Source: Streptomyces sp. NBC_01306
GTDB lineage: Bacteria > Actinomycetota > Actinomycetes > Streptomycetales > Streptomycetaceae
DNA length: 64,000 bases
NCBI RefSeq assembly: GCF_026340465.1
Contig: NZ_JAPEPC010000001.1
Location: 6,897,501 to 6,961,500, forward strand
Direction of reading: 5' to 3'
Shown here: positions 15,546-22,854 of the stretch, piece after piece
How the letters are laid out: each line of letters opens with the position of its first letter
Numbering within the stretch: the first letter of the stretch is position 1
Made by a program: the position numbers and the translations under genes
The notes under the pieces: generated by a model
Told to the model about the DNA's origin: nothing
Databases searched by the model: none
The model's input: only the letters and a program-made list of their open reading frames with translations

Positions 15546-15857
15546 TGGTCACGGCCGCTCAGGCCGTGGCTGCGTACATGCACCATCTCGCCCCGGCGGT
15601 GGGCGGGGTGACGTTCTGAGGCTGCGTCATACTGCGGACCACGGACATCCTTCCCCAGGGGGCCCTCGACGTGGCCGACCAGGTGCAGAGCGCCGCCATC
15701 GGTATGGCGCTGTTCGGGATGGGCTCCAGCGGGTACTTTCCCACTCTGCTGCGCCGAGGCGGGCCTCGCTGTTCTCGCCACCGTGTTCATCATGGCGTTC
15801 TGCTGCGCCGGAACGCTGCTCGTCATCAACTGACCGACCCGCCCGAGGAGGCCGGCC
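15545..15857 (+). other. Gap with a 24-residue ORF and a possible decayed small membrane-protein gene
   Basis: ATG 15545 overlaps the ACAD stop and encodes 24 residues ending at 15619. After that stop, the frame that runs through 15671 encodes RTTDILPQGALDVADQVQSA and onward to about 15755. Another frame then encodes a hydrophobic helix, AGLAVLATVFIMAFCCAGTLLVIN, ending in TGA 15831-15833. The pieces lie in order and look like a gene broken by a stop and a frameshift, but no parent family is recognised. No terminator hairpin is evident, so PntAB may be read from the same transcript. Confidence 0.3.
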
Positions 15858-17417
15858 ATGTCGTCGATTGTTCGCCGTATCGGTATTCCACTGGAAACCA
15901 AACCGGGTGAGACCCGGGTTGCGGCCACCCCCAGGACCGTTGAGCAGTTGATCAAGCTGGGGTATGCCGTATCCGTCGAATCCGGGGCCGGTGACGGCGC
16001 GGCGTTCGACGACGCGTCGTACCGGGCTGCCGGCGCCGAGACCGCCGGCCCGGAGGTGTGGGACGCCGACATCGTGATGAAGATCAATGCCCCGGACGAC
16101 GCGGAAGTGGCCCGGTTCCGCCCGGGACAGACCGTCGTGAGTCTGATGGCGCCGGCGCTGTCCCCGGAACTCGTCAGCGCTCTCGCCGAGCGGGGCGTCA
16201 CGGCGCTCGCCATGGACGTCGTCCCCCGCATCTCCCGCGCGCAGGCGCTGGATGTGTTGTCGTCGATGGCGAACATCGGCGGGTACCGGGCCGTCATCGA
16301 GGCGGCGAACGAGTACGGGTCGCTCTTCACCGGGCAGGTGACGGCGGCCGGGAAGGTGCCGCCGGCGACGGTGCTGGTGGTCGGTGCGGGTGTGGCCGGG
16401 CTGGCCGCCATGGGCACTGCGAACAGTCTGGGCGCCGTCGTGAAGGCGTTCGACGCCCGGCCGGAGGTCGCGGACCAAGTCGATTCGATGGGCGGGGAGT
16501 TCCTCCGCCCCGACCTCGAAGGTCTGGAGACCGGCCCGTCCGCCGACGGCTACGCCAGGGAAATGGGCGAGGAGTTCAACCGGCGGACCGCACAGATGTA
16601 CCGCGAGATCGTCCCGACGGTCGACATCATCGTGACGACCGCGTTGATTCCGGGCCGCCCGGCGCCCCGGATCATCGACGCGGACATGGTCGCTTCCATG
16701 AAGCGCGGCAGTGTCATCGTCGACATGGCCGCGTCCAACGGCGGCAATGTCGCGGGCACGGTGGCGGACCAGAAGGTCGTCACAGCCAACGGCGTGACGA
16801 TCCTCGGCTGGACGGACCTGCCGGGCCGGCTGCCCACCCAGGCGTCCCAGCTGTTCGGGCAGAACCTCGTCAACCTGCTGAAGCTCCTCACGCCGGCGAA
16901 GGACGGCCGGCTCACCCTCGACCTGGAGGACGCCGTCCAGCGGGGGATGACGGTATGTCACAACGGTGAGGTTCTGTGGCCACCGCCGCCGGTGCAGGTC
17001 TCAGCGGCGCCCGCTGCCCCGGCCGCCACGGTCGCGCTGCCACCGAAACCCGAGAAGAAGCCGGTCGGTCAGGGCACTCGCACGGCTGTCATCGGCGCCG
17101 CCGCAGCTCTGTTCCTGGTACTGGCCGCGTACTCCCCGCAGCCGTTCCTCGGCCACTTCACGGTGTTCATGCTGTCGGTCGTCATCGGCTACTACGTCAT
17201 CGGCAACGTCCACCACGCGCTGCACACACCTCTCATGTCGGTGACGAACGCGATCTCCGGGATCATCGTCGTCGGCGCGCTCCTCCAGGTCGGTGTGTAC
17301 GGCAGCCGGCTGATCGCCTTCGTCGGCATCCTCGTGGCGACCATCAATGTCTTCGGCGGGTTCACCGTGACCGCTCGCATGCTGCAGATGTTCAAGAAAG
17401 AGGACGCGTCCCGATGA
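15858..17417 (+). CDS. pntA: NAD(P) transhydrogenase, alpha subunit
   Basis: A 519-residue PntA, close to the E. coli length of about 510. The N-terminal NAD(H)-binding domain I shows GIPLETKPGETRVAATPRTVEQL, the RDQLA-loop-equivalent region, and the nucleotide fold VLVVGAGVAGLAAMGTANSLGAVVKAFDARPEV. The catalytic loop segment VTTALIPGRPAPRIIDADMV follows. The C-terminal part from about residue 400 has four hydrophobic membrane segments. GAGGAGG lies a few bases before ATG 15858. It forms the membrane proton-translocating transhydrogenase with PntB and exchanges hydride between NADH and NADP+. In this position it could convert NADH from the dehydrogenases upstream into NADPH (inference). Confidence 0.95.
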   Translation: MSSIVRRIGIPLETKPGETRVAATPRTVEQLIKLGYAVSVESGAGDGAAFDDASYRAAGAETAGPEVWDADIVMKINAPDDAEVARFRPGQTVVSLMAPALSPELVSALAERGVTALAMDVVPRISRAQALDVLSSMANIGGYRAVIEAANEYGSLFTGQVTAAGKVPPATVLVVGAGVAGLAAMGTANSLGAVVKAFDARPEVADQVDSMGGEFLRPDLEGLETGPSADGYAREMGEEFNRRTAQMYREIVPTVDIIVTTALIPGRPAPRIIDADMVASMKRGSVIVDMAASNGGNVAGTVADQKVVTANGVTILGWTDLPGRLPTQASQLFGQNLVNLLKLLTPAKDGRLTLDLEDAVQRGMTVCHNGEVLWPPPPVQVSAAPAAPAATVALPPKPEKKPVGQGTRTAVIGAAAALFLVLAAYSPQPFLGHFTVFMLSVVIGYYVIGNVHHALHTPLMSVTNAISGIIVVGALLQVGVYGSRLIAFVGILVATINVFGGFTVTARMLQMFKKEDASR

Positions 17418-18838
17418 ACCCCACACTCCTCCAGGGCGCCTACATCGTCGCCGGTCTGCTCTTCATCCTCGCCCTGAAGGGCTTGTCCAAGCACGAGAGC
17501 GCCCGCATGGGCAACCGGTACGGCATGGCGGGCATGGCGATCGCGCTGATCGCCACGGTGGTGGCCGCCGTCGCGGGCACCACGGGCGGCGGGCCGTCGT
17601 CCGGGGGCAGCGGGCTGTCCGGGCTTGCGTTGATCCTCCCCGCCATGGCGGTCGCCGCCGTCATCGGCATCACCCTCGCCCGGCGCGTCGAGATGACCGG
17701 AATGCCGGAGCTCATCGCGATGCTGCACAGCTTCGTCGGTCTCGCGGCCGTCCTCGTCGGCTGGAACAGTTCGTACGAGAAGAACGTGGCCTACCCGACG
17801 ATCCACGACGTGGAGGTCTTCGTCGGGGTCTTCATCGGTGCGGTGACCCTGACCGGATCCGTCGTCGCCTACCTGAAACTGTCGGCGAAGATCAAGAGTG
17901 CGCCGCTGGCCCTGCCGGGGCACAACGCGCTGAACCTCTTCCTGCTCGCCGCGATGGCCGCCCTGACCGTCACCTACTGCCTGACCCCGCACGGCGCGGG
18001 GCTCACCCGGCTGCTCCTGCTGGCGGGCGTGACGCTGCTGGCGCTCTTCCTCGGCTGGCACCTGGTGATGTCCATCGGTGGCGGCGACATGCCCGTGGTC
18101 GTGTCGATGCTCAACAGCTACTCCGGGTGGGCCGCCGCGGCCGCCGGCTTCCTCCTGGACAACGACCTGCTCATCATCACCGGTGCCCTCGTCGGCTCCT
18201 CCGGTGCCTATCTGAGCTACATCATGTGCACGGCGATGAACCGGTCGTTCATCTCCGTCATCGCCGGCGGCTTCGGCGTCGAGGCCGGAGCCACCGCGGT
18301 CGAGGGCGACTACGGGGAACACCGCGAGATCACCGCCGACGATGCCGCGATGCTCCTGGCGGACGCGTCATCGGTCGTCATCACACCGGGCTACGGCATG
18401 GCCACCGCGCAGGCACAGCACGCCGTCGCCGAACTCACCAAGAACCTCCGGGCCAGGGACATCAACGTCCGGTTCGCCATCCACCCCGTCGCAGGCCGCC
18501 TTCCGGGGCACATGAACGTCCTCCTCGCGGAGGCGAAAGTGCCCTACGACATCGTCCTGGAGATGGACGAGATCAACGACGACTTCCCCGACACCGACGT
18601 CGTCCTCGTCATCGGCGCCAACGACACCGTCAACCCGGCCGCCATCGACCAGCCGGGATCACCGATCGCCGGTATGCCCGTCCTGCAAGTCTGGGAGGCC
18701 AGGAACGTCATCGCGTTCAAACGGTCCATGGCCACCGGATACGCCGGCGTCCAGAACCCCCTGTTCTTCAAGGACAACACCCAGATGCTCTTCGGCGACG
18801 CCAAGCTGCGTGTCGAAGACATCCTCAAAGCCCTCTGA
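17414..18838 (+). CDS. pntB: NAD(P) transhydrogenase, beta subunit
   Basis: A 474-residue PntB (E. coli about 462). Nine or so membrane helices fill roughly the first 265 residues, including the conserved RRVEMTGMPELIAMLHSFVGLAAVLVGW block (position about 17681) and SYSGWAAAAAGFLL. The C-terminal NADP(H)-binding domain III shows VVITPGYGMATAQAQHAVAEL, FAIHPVAGRLPGHMNVLLAEAKVPYD, VLVIGANDTVNPAA and FKRSMATGYAGVQNPLF. It overlaps pntA by 4 bases (ATGA). No strong terminator follows; the next gene is 141 bases on. Confidence 0.95.
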   Translation: MNPTLLQGAYIVAGLLFILALKGLSKHESARMGNRYGMAGMAIALIATVVAAVAGTTGGGPSSGGSGLSGLALILPAMAVAAVIGITLARRVEMTGMPELIAMLHSFVGLAAVLVGWNSSYEKNVAYPTIHDVEVFVGVFIGAVTLTGSVVAYLKLSAKIKSAPLALPGHNALNLFLLAAMAALTVTYCLTPHGAGLTRLLLLAGVTLLALFLGWHLVMSIGGGDMPVVVSMLNSYSGWAAAAAGFLLDNDLLIITGALVGSSGAYLSYIMCTAMNRSFISVIAGGFGVEAGATAVEGDYGEHREITADDAAMLLADASSVVITPGYGMATAQAQHAVAELTKNLRARDINVRFAIHPVAGRLPGHMNVLLAEAKVPYDIVLEMDEINDDFPDTDVVLVIGANDTVNPAAIDQPGSPIAGMPVLQVWEARNVIAFKRSMATGYAGVQNPLFFKDNTQMLFGDAKLRVEDILKAL

Positions 18839-18979
18839 CCGCCTCGCTGCGCGGCTGATCCGCACCAGCAGGGGGCCTCGAAGGGGCTCGGGCGGGTCTC
18901 GCGCGTTGGACTATGCGTCCGGGGTGGCACCAGACTGGGTATTGAGCCCAGCACGCTGTCGGTGCGAGAGGGAACGGCC

Positions 18980-20332
18980 ATGGCCTCCAGGCGGTCGGAC
19001 ACGGAGCCCCGGGCGGACCTGATCCAGGCGAGCGCCCAGCCGCTGACCGGCCCCGCGTCCCTCGACCCGCTGCTGGAGCGGATCGGTGACGCACGGTACG
19101 TACTGCTGGGCGAGGCCTCCCACGGAAGTGCCGATTACTACCGCTGGAGGGCGGTACTGACGCGTCGGCTGATCGAGGAGAAGGGCTTCTCCTTCGTCGC
19201 GGTCGAGGGTGACTGGCCGGACTGCGAGGCCGTTCACTCCTCGGTCACGGCAGCGCCGGGCGCCCCGGAGGACCCGCTCGATGTGCTGATGGAGTTCGGC
19301 CGCTGGCCGACATGGATGTGGGCCAACACCAACGTGCTCCGCTTCGCCCGGTGGCTGCGCGAGTACAACACCGGTCTGCCGCACGGCAGTTCACGCGTGG
19401 GCTTCTTCGGCCTGGACGTCTACTCGTTGTGGGAGTCGCTGGACGCCGTGATCGGCTACCTCGACGAACATGCCCCGGCCGAGCCGGCGGGCGCACTGGA
19501 GGCGTACCGCTGCTTCGAGCTGTACGCCGGGGATCCCCGCTCCTACGCACACGCCACCCGGTTCGTGCCGTCCGGTTGCGAGCGCGAAGTCCTCACCCTG
19601 CTGGTGCGGTTGAGGCAGTTCACGGAGGGCGCCGAGGCGGCAGACGGCGGCTTCGCGCAATTCACCGCACGGCAGAACGCGGAAGTGCTGGCCGGCGCCG
19701 AACGCTACTACCGGGCCATGGTGGGCGGCGGCCCGGAGTCCTGGAACATCCGTGACCACCACATGGCTGACACCCTCGACCGGCTCATGGAGCACCATGG
19801 TCCCGACGCGAAGGCTGTGGTGTGGGCACACAACACCCATGTCGGAGACGCACGGGCCACCGACATGCCTGCGGCCGGAGTGGTCAGTCTCGGCCAGATC
19901 GTTCGCGAACGCCACGCCACGGAAGGCGTCGTACTGGTCGGTTTCGGCTCCTACGACGGAACGGTGATCGCCGCCGGCCACTGGGGCGATCCCCCGAGCA
20001 TGATGCGCGTACCTCCCGCGCGGACCGACAGCGTGGAGGAACTGCTGCACCGGGCGCTTCCCGGCGGTGCGGGACTGTTCGTCTTCCCGGAGGGCGTCCA
20101 TCAGGGGGTGCCGGCCGGCCACAGCCCCGACTGGTTCGACGAGGAGCGGGACCACCGTGCCATCGGAGTGGTCTACCGGCCGGATGCCGAGAAGCGCGGC
20201 AACTACGTGCCCACCGTGCTCGGTGAACGCTACGACGCCTTCGTCTTCCTCGACCGCAGCCAGGCCCTCGCCCCGCTCCACGGCGCTCCGTTGGGCACGG
20301 GCGAGGAGGAGACGTGGCCCACCGGGATGTGA
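18980..20332 (+). CDS. Erythromycin esterase-family protein
   Basis: A 450-residue member of the erythromycin-esterase (EreA/B-like) family. It shows the family blocks VLLGEASHGSADYYRWRAVLTRRLIEEKGFSFVAVEGDWPDCEAV, RWPTWMWANTNVLRF, FFGLDVYSLWESLDAVI, and VWAHNTHVGDARATDM; the Glu/His residues in these are the proposed catalytic set. Most genomic members of this family are not proven macrolide esterases. ATG 18980 has GAGAGGGA upstream; the in-frame GTG 18962 lacks a ribosome-binding site. TTGGAC at 18906 and the GGAC-N5-GTCC repeat at 18908-18920 may be promoter elements. A phosphoribosyltransferase gene follows, a recurrent pairing in actinobacterial stress/hypoxia loci. Confidence 0.88.
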   Translation: MASRRSDTEPRADLIQASAQPLTGPASLDPLLERIGDARYVLLGEASHGSADYYRWRAVLTRRLIEEKGFSFVAVEGDWPDCEAVHSSVTAAPGAPEDPLDVLMEFGRWPTWMWANTNVLRFARWLREYNTGLPHGSSRVGFFGLDVYSLWESLDAVIGYLDEHAPAEPAGALEAYRCFELYAGDPRSYAHATRFVPSGCEREVLTLLVRLRQFTEGAEAADGGFAQFTARQNAEVLAGAERYYRAMVGGGPESWNIRDHHMADTLDRLMEHHGPDAKAVVWAHNTHVGDARATDMPAAGVVSLGQIVRERHATEGVVLVGFGSYDGTVIAAGHWGDPPSMMRVPPARTDSVEELLHRALPGGAGLFVFPEGVHQGVPAGHSPDWFDEERDHRAIGVVYRPDAEKRGNYVPTVLGERYDAFVFLDRSQALAPLHGAPLGTGEEETWPTGM

Positions 20333-20401
20333 CACCCGCGCACGATCAGCGATACCCGGAGCTGCGGGAGCTGTCGCAGCCCATGGGAGAGAGGAAGGAT
20401 C

Positions 20402-21055
20402 ATGCGATTCCGCGACCGCCGGGAAGCCGGGCGGGACCTCGCCGCCGCGCTCCTCGCATCAGTGGCCGCCGACGGCCTCGTCCGCCCCCTGGTGCTGGGG
20501 CTGCCACGTGGCGGTGTGCCCGTCGCCGCGGAGGTCGCCCGGGCCCTGGAAGCGCCGCTGGACGTGCTCGTCGTACGGAAGATCGGCGCACCGGGACAGC
20601 CGGAGACGGGGGTCGGAGCGATCGCCGGCGATGACCCGCCGCTGTTCGACTCGCGGTCCTTGCGGTGGCTCGGCCTGAGCGAGGACGCGCTCGCCTCCAC
20701 CGTCGCCCGCGAGCGCACCGAACTCCACCGCCGGGAAGACCTCTACCGGCACGGCCGGCCGCCACTCGTGTGCGAGGGCCGAACCGTGATCCTCGTCGAC
20801 GACGGACTCGCCACCGGCGTCACGGCACGCGCGGCCGTGCGTCATCTGCGCCGCCAGGCACCCGGCCGTCTGCTCCTGGCGGTCCCCGTGGGCGCGGCCG
20901 ACGGCACCGCGGCGCTGCGCCAGGAGGCCGACGATGTGATCTGCCTCCAGCAGCCGGCACTCTTCCAGGCGGTCGGGCAGTGGTACGAGCAGTTCGACCA
21001 GACCTCCGACGGCGAGGTGATCGAGATCCTGCGGGAGTTCACCGTCCCGACCTGA
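20402..21055 (+). CDS. Phosphoribosyltransferase-domain protein
   Basis: A 217-residue type-I PRTase-fold protein. It begins FRDRREAGRDLAAALL, has the LVLGLPRGGVPVAAEVARALEAPLDVLVVRKIG block, and the PRPP-binding loop VILVDDGLATGVTARAAVRHLR. The long YRHGRPPLVCEGRTV hood is typical of the stand-alone actinobacterial group whose substrate is unknown. AGAGAGGAAGG precedes the ATG. The gene is 69 bases after the erythromycin-esterase-like gene, with which it probably shares a transcript. The region 21056-21283 after it carries no further gene that I can support. Confidence 0.88.
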   Translation: MRFRDRREAGRDLAAALLASVAADGLVRPLVLGLPRGGVPVAAEVARALEAPLDVLVVRKIGAPGQPETGVGAIAGDDPPLFDSRSLRWLGLSEDALASTVARERTELHRREDLYRHGRPPLVCEGRTVILVDDGLATGVTARAAVRHLRRQAPGRLLLAVPVGAADGTAALRQEADDVICLQQPALFQAVGQWYEQFDQTSDGEVIEILREFTVPT

Positions 21056-21283
21056 GCCGGAGCAGTGGGCGGGCGGCCGCTGCCCCCGTACGTACCCCGT
21101 GATCCCGGGCCCGTGCCCCGCACGGACTGCGTCCAGTGGCATGTGGTGGCTCCGTGGCATCAAGTGGGAGCGGCGGCCGTTCGGCGCGTGTGCCGGATCC
21201 GGCGAGTGGATCCGGTCACCCCACGCACCCTCCGGGCGCACGGACCGATCCGTGACCCACCGCAGAAAGGGTGTGAAACACGT

Positions 21284-21853
21284 ATGCAGCCGAGCACCGG
21301 ACGGCCCCGGCCGCGCGACCCGGCAGGGAAGACGCCCGTGTGGTCGACCGTGACCCTGCGGGTCAACGGGACGGCGCACACCCTGGAACTCGACCACCGC
21401 ACCACGGTCCTGGACGCCCTCAGGGACGAGATCGGGCTCACGGGTGCGAAAAAGGGCTGCGACCACGGGCAGTGCGGCGCCTGCACGGTGCTGGTCGGCG
21501 GACGCCGGGCCAACAGCTGCCTGCTGCTGGCCGTCGCCCACCAGGACGCCCCCATCACCACCATCGAGGGCCTCGTTTCCGCCGGCGCCCCGCACCCCGT
21601 CCAGGAGGCCTTCCTGGACCGTGACGGATTCCAGTGCGGCTACTGCACCCCGGGGCAGATCTGCTCGGCGGTCGGCGTGCTGGCCGAAGCCGCCGCTGGC
21701 CACCCCTCCCACGTCACGGCGGCGGCCGACCTCGCCGACGAGGGACCCGCCGAGCTCACCCCGGACGAGATCCGGGAGCGGATGAGCGGCAATCTGTGCC
21801 GGTGCGGCGCCTATCCCCGTATCGTCGAAGCCGTCGCGGACGTGATCGCGTGA
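21284..21853 (+). CDS. Aldehyde oxidase/xanthine dehydrogenase, [2Fe-2S] subunit (PaoA/YagT-like)
   Basis: A 189-residue iron-sulfur subunit. The plant-type cluster ligands are in GCDHGQCGACTVLVGGRRANSCL, and the second cluster ligands in FQCGYCTPGQICSA and NLCRCGAYPRI. ATG 21284 is chosen over upstream read-through starts. No Tat signal is seen at the N-terminus, unlike E. coli PaoA, so the enzyme is probably cytoplasmic. Its GTGA overlap with the FAD subunit marks a PaoA-PaoB-PaoC operon order. It would pass electrons from the molybdenum site to FAD. Confidence 0.93.
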   Translation: MQPSTGRPRPRDPAGKTPVWSTVTLRVNGTAHTLELDHRTTVLDALRDEIGLTGAKKGCDHGQCGACTVLVGGRRANSCLLLAVAHQDAPITTIEGLVSAGAPHPVQEAFLDRDGFQCGYCTPGQICSAVGVLAEAAAGHPSHVTAAADLADEGPAELTPDEIRERMSGNLCRCGAYPRIVEAVADVIA

Positions 21854-22839
21854 AGCCGTTCGGTTATGTCAGGGCCCGCAGCACCGAGGACGCCGTGCAC
21901 CACTTCCTCTCGCTGCCGGACGCCCGCTTCCTCGGCGGCGGTACCAATCTCGTCGACCTCATGAAACTCGGTGTGGAGGCCCCCGGCACCCTCGTCGACG
22001 TCAGCGGGCTGCCCCTCGACACCGTCAGCGAACTGCCCGGCGGCGGGCTCCGGATCGGGGCGACCGTGCGCAACAGCGACCTCGCCGCGCATCCGGCGGT
22101 GCGCCGCGACCTGCCCGTCCTGGCCCAGGCCCTGCTGTCCGGTGCGTCGGGCCAGCTCCGCAACATGGCCACCACCGGGGGCAACCTCCTCCAGCGGACC
22201 CGCTGCCCGTACTTCCAGGACACCGGGCAGCCCTGCAACAAGCGCGAACCGGGCTCCGGTTGCGGGGCGCTCGACGGCGTCAACCGTGACCACGCCGTGC
22301 TCGGCCACTCCGCGCACTGCGTGGCCACCCATCCCTCCGACATGGCGGTCGCCCTGGCGGCCCTCGACGCCGAAATCGAACTCGTCGGCCCCGGAGGCGA
22401 ACGGAAGGTCCCCGTGGCCGACTTCCACCGCCTTCCCGGCGACCGCCCCCAGCAGGACACCGTCATCCGGCCCGGAGAGCTGATCACCTCGGTGGTGGTC
22501 CCGGCGTCGTCCGGGGGGATGCCCTCCGCGTACCGCAAGGCGCGCGACCGGTCCTCGTACGCCTTCGCGCTCGTCTCCGTCGCCGCCGTCCTGGCCGTCG
22601 GCGACGACGGGCTGATCCGCCACGCGCGCCTCTGCTTCGGCGGCGTCGCACACAAACCCTGGCGCGCGGTGACCGCCGAGGCGCTCCTCGTCGGAGCACC
22701 GGCAGGCGAGGACACCTATCTGCGCGCCGCCGAGGCCGAACTGGCACAGGCCGCACCGCTGTCCGGCAACGCCTTCAAGGTGAGGCTCGCCCGCCGTCTG
22801 GCGGTCGACACCCTGGGCCGTCTCGCGGACCGCGGCTGA
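21850..22839 (+). CDS. Aldehyde oxidase/xanthine dehydrogenase, FAD subunit with extra Fe-S motif (PaoB/YagS-like)
   Basis: A 329-residue CO-dehydrogenase-type flavoprotein. FAD-binding motifs are RFLGGGTNLVDLMKLG and RNMATTGGNLLQRTRC. Right after the second motif lies an insert with four cysteines: TRCPYF, QPCNKR, GSGCGAL and SAHCVA. This is the pattern that binds an additional [4Fe-4S] cluster in E. coli PaoB. The GTG start at 21850 overlaps the stop of the [2Fe-2S] gene. The 16-base gap to the Mo subunit carries GAGGAGAG. Confidence 0.92.
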   Translation: MKPFGYVRARSTEDAVHHFLSLPDARFLGGGTNLVDLMKLGVEAPGTLVDVSGLPLDTVSELPGGGLRIGATVRNSDLAAHPAVRRDLPVLAQALLSGASGQLRNMATTGGNLLQRTRCPYFQDTGQPCNKREPGSGCGALDGVNRDHAVLGHSAHCVATHPSDMAVALAALDAEIELVGPGGERKVPVADFHRLPGDRPQQDTVIRPGELITSVVVPASSGGMPSAYRKARDRSSYAFALVSVAAVLAVGDDGLIRHARLCFGGVAHKPWRAVTAEALLVGAPAGEDTYLRAAEAELAQAAPLSGNAFKVRLARRLAVDTLGRLADRG

Positions 22840-22854
22840 GGAGGAGAGCACCCC

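Noticed and set aside
18906..18920. DosR/DevR box upstream of the erythromycin-esterase-like gene
   Set aside because: GGAC-N5-GTCC resembles the hypoxia motif, but the spacing is five rather than four and the outer G/C pairs do not match, so I did not call it.
18980..20332. Macrolide resistance determinant
   Set aside because: The family name is erythromycin esterase, but most chromosomal members paired with a phosphoribosyltransferase have no shown macrolide activity, so I kept only the family-level call.
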